From the NCBI RefSeq assembly GCF_900176355.1, contig NZ_FWXI01000002.1, positions 279,073 through 343,072 of the forward strand: 64,000 nt of DNA. Reading direction: 5' to 3'. Position 1 is the stretch's first letter; each line of letters opens with the position of its first letter. The stretch is from Sporomusa malonica. Lineage in GTDB: Bacteria > Bacillota > Negativicutes > Sporomusales > Sporomusaceae. The notes beneath the pieces are model-generated. The model did no database searches. It was given only the letters and a program-made list of their open reading frames with translations, and was not told the DNA's origin. Positions 58,597 through 64,000 of the stretch are shown one piece after another. The position numbers and the translations under genes were made by a program.

Positions 58597-59165
58597 TGAG
58601 ACATGAAATAATTATGTCCGGATTTGGCGGGCAAGGGGTTATGGTTATGGGTCAGCTTCTGACTCAGGCTGGGATGATGGAAAACAAAAATGTATCATGG
58701 ATGCCATCCTATGGTCCAGAGATGCGAGGCGGAACGGCCAATTGCTCTGTAATCATTTCCGATGAAAAAGTTGGTGAACCTACTGTGAGTGAACCATCGG
58801 CTGCAATAATAATGAACTCACCGTCACTGGACAAATTTGAACCGATACTAAAGTCCAATGGAATTATGATTATTAATAGTTCTCTTGTTGATAAAGCAGC
58901 GGAGCGCAAAGATATTCAGGACTATTGTGTACCGATAAACGATATTGCCAATGAACTAGGGAGCATTAAGATGATCAATATGGTTGCTTTGGGGGCATTG
59001 TTGGCTGCTACAGGTATCGTGGCAAATGAATCGCTAATTCAAGCGTTTGCTAAAAAGTTTATATCTAAACCCAAGCTTGTATCTGTAAATGTTGAGGCCT
59101 TTAGCAGGGGCTATGAGTTTGTGGTGAAGAGTAAGAATGATCGAAAGAGTAAGTGCCAAGGTTAG
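58596..59165 (+). CDS. korC: 2-oxoacid:ferredoxin oxidoreductase, gamma subunit
   Basis: A 189-aa subunit (MSGFGGQGVMVMGQLLTQAGM, WMPSYGPEMRGGTANCSVIISDE) that belongs to the POR/KOR gamma family. It completes the enzyme with KorDAB. Translation is coupled to korB by a TAATG overlap. It ends 19 bases before buk. Confidence 0.91.
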   Translation: MRHEIIMSGFGGQGVMVMGQLLTQAGMMENKNVSWMPSYGPEMRGGTANCSVIISDEKVGEPTVSEPSAAIIMNSPSLDKFEPILKSNGIMIINSSLVDKAAERKDIQDYCVPINDIANELGSIKMINMVALGALLAATGIVANESLIQAFAKKFISKPKLVSVNVEAFSRGYEFVVKSKNDRKSKCQG

Positions 59166-59184
59166 TGAGAAGGGGAATATGGCG

Positions 59185-60255
59185 ATGGCGTATACGATTT
59201 TAACGATAAACCCCGGATCTACTTCAACTAAAATCGGCGTTTATAACGATGCAGTTGAGTTCTGGAGTGAAAAAATCATTCATGATACAGGTGAACTAAG
59301 TAGATTTGCCTCAGTAAACGCACAATACCAGCATCGTCTGGATAAAATTAAGGAAAAACTCCGGCACAGTGGTGTGGGGCTAAGCGAATTTGATGCTTTT
59401 GTTGCTAGGGGTGGTTTATTAAAACCGGTAATGGGTGGAACCTATGCAATTAATGAGGGCATGTTGGCTGATTTGAGGGAGTCAAGGTATGGCACCCATG
59501 CCTCTAATCTGGGAGCGTTATTGGCACAGAGTTTAGCTATGGAAATGCATAAGCCAGCTTTTATCGTGGATCCAGTCGTGGTAGATGAATTGAAGCCTGT
59601 CGCTCGTATTACAGGCCGACCGGAGATAAAAAAACGCAGCATTTTTCATGCGCTCAATCAAAAAGCAATTGCGCATAGGTTAGCAAACCAGGTTAACCGT
59701 CCGTATGAAGAGCTTACTTTGATTGTGGCTCATTTAGGTGGGGGTATTTCTGTTGGGTGCCATAATAAGGGGCGTGTTATTGAAGTTAATAACTCATTAG
59801 ATGGCGAGGGGCCGTTTTCGCCGGAGCGGGCAGGAACGGTGCAGGCTGCGCAATTTGCCGAGTTATTATTCACACTCAACCTAGATAGAGAGCGGGTAAC
59901 AAAGCTGCTTGCTGGGCAGGGGGGGCTTGTGGCTCACTTGGGAACTAACGATGTGCGGGAGGTTGAAAATCGCATAACAGCTGGTGACGATGAGGTAAAG
60001 CTTATATATGATGCCATGATTTATCAGATCGCACGCTTTATTGCAGCTGCAGCTGTTCCCGTCAGTGGCTGTGTCGATTACATTGCTATTACTGGTGGTA
60101 TGGCCCATTCAGAATATATTATAAAAGAACTGACTGAGTATATTTCCTTCATTGCACCCGTTAAGATTTTTCCAGGTGAAGATGAACTTAAAGCACTGGC
60201 CGAAGGAGCACTCCGGGTGTTACGGGGGGATGAAGAATGTCGGGAGTACATATAG
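59185..60255 (+). CDS. buk: Butyrate kinase
   Basis: A 356-aa ASKHA-fold acetokinase. TILTINPGSTSTKIGVY, LGALLAQSLA, VDPVVVDELKPVARITG, HLGGGISVGCH and GGMAHSEYI are all visible, as in butyrate and branched-chain fatty acid kinases. It makes ATP from acyl phosphate. ATG 59185 follows AAGGGG by 9 bases; ATG 59179 is closer and less likely. Last gene of the pduL-korDABC-buk set, so the enzymes together recover one ATP per 2-oxoacid. Confidence 0.93.
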   Translation: MAYTILTINPGSTSTKIGVYNDAVEFWSEKIIHDTGELSRFASVNAQYQHRLDKIKEKLRHSGVGLSEFDAFVARGGLLKPVMGGTYAINEGMLADLRESRYGTHASNLGALLAQSLAMEMHKPAFIVDPVVVDELKPVARITGRPEIKKRSIFHALNQKAIAHRLANQVNRPYEELTLIVAHLGGGISVGCHNKGRVIEVNNSLDGEGPFSPERAGTVQAAQFAELLFTLNLDRERVTKLLAGQGGLVAHLGTNDVREVENRITAGDDEVKLIYDAMIYQIARFIAAAAVPVSGCVDYIAITGGMAHSEYIIKELTEYISFIAPVKIFPGEDELKALAEGALRVLRGDEECREYI

Positions 60256-60283
60256 TACTATAACAGACTAAAGCTGAATACTT

Positions 60284-60317
60284 AGTAGGGCATCGGTATT
60301 TATACTGGTGCCCTACT
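60284..60317 (+). terminator. Hairpin after buk
   Basis: AGTAGGGCATCGGT (60284-60297) pairs with ACTGGTGCCCTACT (60304-60317) with two mismatches. A short TACTTTC follows, so its strength is moderate. Confidence 0.6.
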
Positions 60318-60520
60318 TACTTTCAGGATGTTTTGGATCTCTTTGGTGGGATAAGTTAGCATATATGTAAAATACTTATTTTAATGTACGAATTTTGAAG
60401 GAATGTGAAAATTTATATTGAAAAATAGATAATACGATCTCAAAAGCGAAAGCTGTTCAGCATGGATGAACATAGGCGAAGATTTTGTAACCATCAGCAA
60501 GAAGGGGGTGGTATCCGGAG

Positions 60521-62095
60521 ATGACAGAAATTAGTCAACTTGGAAAACAGCAATTGTTTGAATGGGGCTCTATTCTCTGGTTTGTTGAACCCGGCAATCT
60601 GGATGTTGAGCGAATGAGCGTTGGCCTTGTAACTTTTAAGCCTAACACGATACAAGAGGAGCATCTTCATTTCGGGGATGAGCAAGTCATATATGTTGTT
60701 TCCGGCAATGGTAAGCAGATTATTGACGGAAATTCTTGTACACTAAAGACGGGGGATATCAGGCATATGTCTCCCTATACACGGCACAAGGTGTTTAATG
60801 ATTCAACAGAAGAACTGAAATTACTCATCGTCTATACTCCCTCCAAATTTCAAAGGTTATTGTCTCAGCCAATCGAATCAGCCAGTTTTATTGATAGCAG
60901 CGATATTAGAACTTTTCTTGATTTTGAAATAATCGCGGGGTTGCTAAATAGATTATCCGAGGCATTAGGACTTAGTCTGGCTATTCTTGATACCGCTGGT
61001 GAGTTTATTATTAAAACCGACAACTACCCTGAATTTTGCTGTTTACTCCATGAGGCCAGTTTTGGTAGCCACTGCCGCCAACGCATTCAAAAAGTATTTG
61101 CGGAAATTGAGGACATCGGAAAAACACATTTATTCTTATGTTGTAACGATATTGCCAGTATTATAATACCAATTCTAAGCGGAAAGTCGGTTAACGGATA
61201 TATCAAATGTGGGGAAGTATTTTTAACAAAACCAGACAGTGAGCGCATGCTATGTTCACTCCGTGAGGTAGCGGCTATGTATCAATTGCCGTCCGACATT
61301 GTTTTGAATAGTGCCTTAGCAATCAGAACTGAGCCCAAAAGCCGGCTGTATGCGGCGGCTGAGGCTACTTTCGCCATAGCCAACTGCATTGCCGAGATGA
61401 CAAGCACGGCATTACGACAAAAAGAATTAGACAATAGCCAGCTTTCGCTGATTAAGGAACAGATGGCAACTGCAAAGCTAGAAAAGGCGCTGCAAGAGTC
61501 TGATTTAAAATTGCTGCAATCTCAAATTAACCCGCATTTCTTATTCAACACACTTAATACGATTGCCCATCTTGCATATATTGACGGAACTGAGAAGGTA
61601 GCCAAACTTGTTTGGAGCTTGGCTGATTTACTGCGATTTACTTTGCATAAACCGGAACAGCTAATTCCGTTTCATGAGGAAATGAGGATGCTTAATAGTT
61701 TCCTGGATATTCAGCAAGCACGGTTTGGTAAACATCTCAATATCATTATGGACATTGAACAAGGTCTTGATAAGGTGTTTGTTCCTGGAATGTTATTTCA
61801 ACCGCTGCTTGAAAATGCTATCATTCATGGAATTGAGTTAAATACACAACCGGGGCTGATTAAGGTAACTATAAAACGCCGAGGGGATAAACTATGCTGC
61901 CGTATCGAGGATAACGGCACTGGCTTTGATCCTCAAGCCATAGGGAGAAAAAAGCAAGGTATCGGCATAAACAGTGTTAAGAATCGTTTGAAGTATTACT
62001 ATAATGATGAATATGAGTTTGTTCTTACAAGTCAGCCGGGGAAAGGCACTGTTGTTGAGCTCGTTTTTCCGATAGGTGGTAATGAAAATGCATGA
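60521..62095 (+). CDS. Sensor histidine kinase with cupin and PocR domains
   Basis: A 524-aa soluble kinase without membrane segments. Residues of about 30-105 form a cupin (EEHLHFGDEQVIYVVSGNGK, HxH metal region). Residues of about 130-290 form a PocR-like ligand-binding domain (LNRLSEALGLSLAILDTAGEFI). A LytS/YesM-type kinase core follows: SQINPHFLFNTLNTIAHLAY with the phospho-acceptor His (about 338), and an HATPase domain with LLENAIIHGIE and GIGINSVKNRL. It should sense a small cytoplasmic metabolite and phosphorylate the AraC-type regulator next door. Its neighbour operon, pduL-korDABC-buk, is the likely target. Confidence 0.88.
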   Translation: MTEISQLGKQQLFEWGSILWFVEPGNLDVERMSVGLVTFKPNTIQEEHLHFGDEQVIYVVSGNGKQIIDGNSCTLKTGDIRHMSPYTRHKVFNDSTEELKLLIVYTPSKFQRLLSQPIESASFIDSSDIRTFLDFEIIAGLLNRLSEALGLSLAILDTAGEFIIKTDNYPEFCCLLHEASFGSHCRQRIQKVFAEIEDIGKTHLFLCCNDIASIIIPILSGKSVNGYIKCGEVFLTKPDSERMLCSLREVAAMYQLPSDIVLNSALAIRTEPKSRLYAAAEATFAIANCIAEMTSTALRQKELDNSQLSLIKEQMATAKLEKALQESDLKLLQSQINPHFLFNTLNTIAHLAYIDGTEKVAKLVWSLADLLRFTLHKPEQLIPFHEEMRMLNSFLDIQQARFGKHLNIIMDIEQGLDKVFVPGMLFQPLLENAIIHGIELNTQPGLIKVTIKRRGDKLCCRIEDNGTGFDPQAIGRKKQGIGINSVKNRLKYYYNDEYEFVLTSQPGKGTVVELVFPIGGNENA

Positions 62096-62837
62096 TATTA
62101 GAGTATTAGTGGCAGACGATGAGTCCACAGTCAGAACATTCATCCAAACTGTCATCAATAAAGAAAAAATGCCTGTGTCTGCTTTTGCAGAAGCTGAAAA
62201 CGGGGTGGATGCCGTAAGAATTGCTCGTGATTTTAAGCCAGACTTGGTTTTTCTCGATATACGAATGCCTGGCTTAGATGGAATCCAGGTGGCTGAGATT
62301 CTATTAGCTGATGAATCTAAGGCAAATGTTGTTATTGTATCGGCGTACAATGAGTTTGAGTATGCCAGAGCAGCCTTTAAGGCTGGGGTCGACGATTACA
62401 TTCTGAAACCGATAAGACCTGAAGAAGTAATGGAAGTAATCAAAAAAACTGCTGAAAAATGTGAAATGGTTTGTGGGAATGATACCAATCAGCTTTCTAT
62501 CAAAACACCGACTCTTGTTAAGGCAGTAATTGATTATGTTGAAGAGAATGTAAGCAGACAACTGCAATTGCGAGATATTGCACGGGCTGTCTTTGTAAGT
62601 CCTTGCCATCTTAGCCGAACATTCAAATACTTAACAGGACAATCCATAGTGGATTATATCCAGGAGCAACGATTAGTAAAGGCGAGTGAGCTGCTAACCA
62701 CAACTGATTTTTCAATAACGGAAGTAGCTGGCCGGGTAGGCTTTAATGATGCAGCCTACTTTGCAACCTGTTTTAAAAATAAAATAGGTACTACACCAAT
62801 GCAGTACCGGAAAATACAAGAAATTAAAAATAAATAG
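62082..62837 (+). CDS. Response regulator with AraC-type DNA-binding domain
   Basis: A 251-aa regulator. The receiver domain covers residues 1-125 (VLVADDEST, LVFLDIRMPGLDG with the phospho-Asp near 57, the Lys of YILKPIRPEE). The C-terminal 100 residues hold two helix-turn-helix motifs (LRDIARAVFVSPCHLSRTFKY and ITEVAGRVGFNDAAYFATCFK) of the AraC family. ATG 62082 or 62088 both overlap the kinase stop and are coupled to it. YesN-like pairs of this type control sugar or carboxylic-acid genes. A good terminator follows. Confidence 0.9.
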   Translation: MKMHDIRVLVADDESTVRTFIQTVINKEKMPVSAFAEAENGVDAVRIARDFKPDLVFLDIRMPGLDGIQVAEILLADESKANVVIVSAYNEFEYARAAFKAGVDDYILKPIRPEEVMEVIKKTAEKCEMVCGNDTNQLSIKTPTLVKAVIDYVEENVSRQLQLRDIARAVFVSPCHLSRTFKYLTGQSIVDYIQEQRLVKASELLTTTDFSITEVAGRVGFNDAAYFATCFKNKIGTTPMQYRKIQEIKNK

Positions 62838-62848
62838 CAATAAAATGA

Positions 62849-62882
62849 ACAATACAGATACAATGGCTGTATTGTTTTTTTT
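62849..62882 (+). terminator. Terminator after the response regulator
   Basis: ACAATACAG (62849-62857) pairs with CTGTATTGT (62867-62875), followed by a run of eight Ts. Confidence 0.9.
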
Positions 62883-62983
62883 GTTCGCATGATATTAAAT
62901 ACTTTAGACAACTTACTAAATGATTAATTTAATAAAACTATTTATCATAAAATTAAATCTATTTAAAGGGAGAGGATTTATAA

Positions 62984-64000
62984 ATGCGCAGTGATATTGT
63001 AAAAAAAGGATCAACACGGGCTGCTCATCGTTCTTTGTTTTACGCAATGGGTTATACTCCTGGTGATTTGAAGAAGCCGCTAATTGGTATTGTTAACGCT
63101 TTTAACGAAATAATCCCCGGACATTTTCATTTGCGTGACATTGCCGATGCAGTAAAACTAGGAGTGGCTGCGGCCGGTGGCACTCCGGTAGAATTCCCGG
63201 CAATTGGTATTTGCGATGGAATTGCTATGGGCCATGACGGGATGAAGTATCCTTTGCCCAGCCGGGAATTAATTGCCGACTCCATCGAAGCTATGGCAAC
63301 AGGGCATGGGTTTGACGGTCTGGTGCTTATCCCTAACTGCGATAAAATTGTTCCTGGTATGCTGATGGCCGCTGCACGGGTAAATATTCCTGCGATTGTA
63401 GTTAGCGGTGGTCCTATGATGGCAGGCCGTTACAAGGGACGTGATGTGAGTGTTAGTACCATGTTCGAGGCGGCTGGGCTTTATGAAGCCGGAAAAATAA
63501 CAACTGAAGAACTTGATAGTATGGAAAAATCCGCTTGCCCAGGTTGTGGTTCTTGCGCCGGTCTATTTACTGCCAATACTATGAACTGCCTTACTGAGGC
63601 ATTAGGTATGGGTTTGCCAGGTAATGGCACAATACCGGCCGCTCAATTTGGTGCCCGCCGCATGCTGGCCAAAACAGCGGGACAAACGATTGTTGATTTG
63701 ATAGAAAAAGATATAAAACCCCGTGATATTATGACCAAAAAAGCATTTGCCAATGCCATTGCAGTAGATATGGGGATAGGCGGTTCATCCAATACTGTTT
63801 TACATTTACCGGCAATTGCTTATGAGGCTGGAATTGAATTACCACTCGAACTGTTTGATACAATAAGCGGTAAAACCCCGTATATTACCAAACTTAGTCC
63901 TGGCGGTACCCACCATATTCAGGATCTTAATGAAGCCGGTGGTATATCTGCTGTTATGAAGGAACTTGACAAACTTGGACTTATTCATACCGATGTAATC
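62984..64000 (+). CDS. ilvD: Dihydroxy-acid dehydratase, 3' end outside window
   Basis: The first 339 codons of an IlvD/Edd-family enzyme; the frame runs off the window. It reads [20 protein letters not shown] at the start, then [26 protein letters not shown] and [19 protein letters not shown], where the cysteines bind the Fe-S cluster. It dehydrates 2,3-dihydroxy acids to 2-oxoacids in branched-chain amino acid synthesis. AAAGGGAGAGG lies upstream of the ATG. It follows the two-component pair by 146 bases and may start an ilv operon that supplies 2-oxoisovalerate, a plausible substrate of KorDABC. Confidence 0.95.
   Translation, partial: MRSDIVKKGSTRAAHRSLFYAMGYTPGDLKKPLIGIVNAFNEIIPGHFHLRDIADAVKLGVAAAGGTPVEFPAIGICDGIAMGHDGMKYPLPSRELIADSIEAMATGHGFDGLVLIPNCDKIVPGMLMAAARVNIPAIVVSGGPMMAGRYKGRDVSVSTMFEAAGLYEAGKITTEELDSMEKSACPGCGSCAGLFTANTMNCLTEALGMGLPGNGTIPAAQFGARRMLAKTAGQTIVDLIEKDIKPRDIMTKKAFANAIAVDMGIGGSSNTVLHLPAIAYEAGIELPLELFDTISGKTPYITKLSPGGTHHIQDLNEAGGISAVMKELDKLGLIHTDVI

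Noticed and set aside
56560-59165. Pyruvate:ferredoxin oxidoreductase
   Set aside because: Bacterial enzymes for pyruvate are usually one long chain; the delta-alpha-beta-gamma set next to butyrate kinase fits KOR/VOR better, although the substrate is not proven.

Overview
The window reads as chromosome of an anaerobic Firmicute with about 45-50% GC in its backbone. GlpP-type glycerol antitermination, a CggR-gapA-pgk-tpiA-gpmI-eno glycolytic operon, a SCIFF ranthipeptide locus, sigma-54, hydrogenase maturation genes, a membrane pyrophosphatase, ferredoxin-dependent 2-oxoacid oxidoreductase and an ssrA tag ending ALAA all fit Clostridia or Negativicutes (Sporomusaceae-like is my best guess). 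The lineage is an inference; no 16S gene or marker search was available.

Layout. (1) 1-8.7 kb: the end of a KamB-like gene, a secreted protein of unknown function, the SCIFF peptide gene scfA (46 aa, six Cys) with its radical SAM maturase scfB, then hypF-hypC-hypD-hypE for the Fe(CN)2CO ligands of [NiFe] hydrogenase. (2) 8.8-17.8 kb: rpoN, then the glycerol regulon glpP, glpF, glpK, glpA, glpB, glpC, with a shared leader motif ahead of glpF and glpA. (3) 17.9-28.8 kb: a cytoplasmic chemoreceptor fused to a PhnD-like binding domain, pyruvate kinase, and the CggR-controlled lower-glycolysis operon with a recognisable CggR operator. (4) 28.9-36.9 kb: secG, hppA, an esterase, a hotdog thioesterase, rnr, smpB, a DMT-family transporter (reverse strand) and ssrA (tmRNA).

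(5) 36.87-54.81 kb is a genomic island inserted at the 3' end of ssrA. The last 12 bases of the tmRNA gene are repeated at 54794-54805, and what looks like the original ssrA terminator lies just beyond that repeat. The island is patchy and lower in GC. It carries an HNH protein, a frameshifted ParB-like gene, a group II intron, an IS110-family element, a cluster of three phosphatase-fold genes, and a defence-like block: an uncharacterised 370-aa protein, a 940-aa nuclease-STAND-SEC-C protein, a GIY-YIG protein, a PHP-SMC-type ATPase (TrlF-like) and a zinc-ribbon protein. No integrase gene was found. Just outside it lie seven copies of a 17-bp iteron-like repeat and a frameshifted threonine dehydratase remnant.

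(6) 55.95-64 kb: pduL (apparently starting at AUA), a four-subunit 2-oxoacid:ferredoxin oxidoreductase (korDABC) and butyrate kinase form a route 2-oxoacid -> acyl-CoA -> acyl-phosphate -> acid + ATP. A cupin-PocR histidine kinase, an AraC-type response regulator and the start of ilvD follow. The metabolic genes together describe glycerol and sugar catabolism to pyruvate plus an energy-conserving branch for 2-oxoacids.
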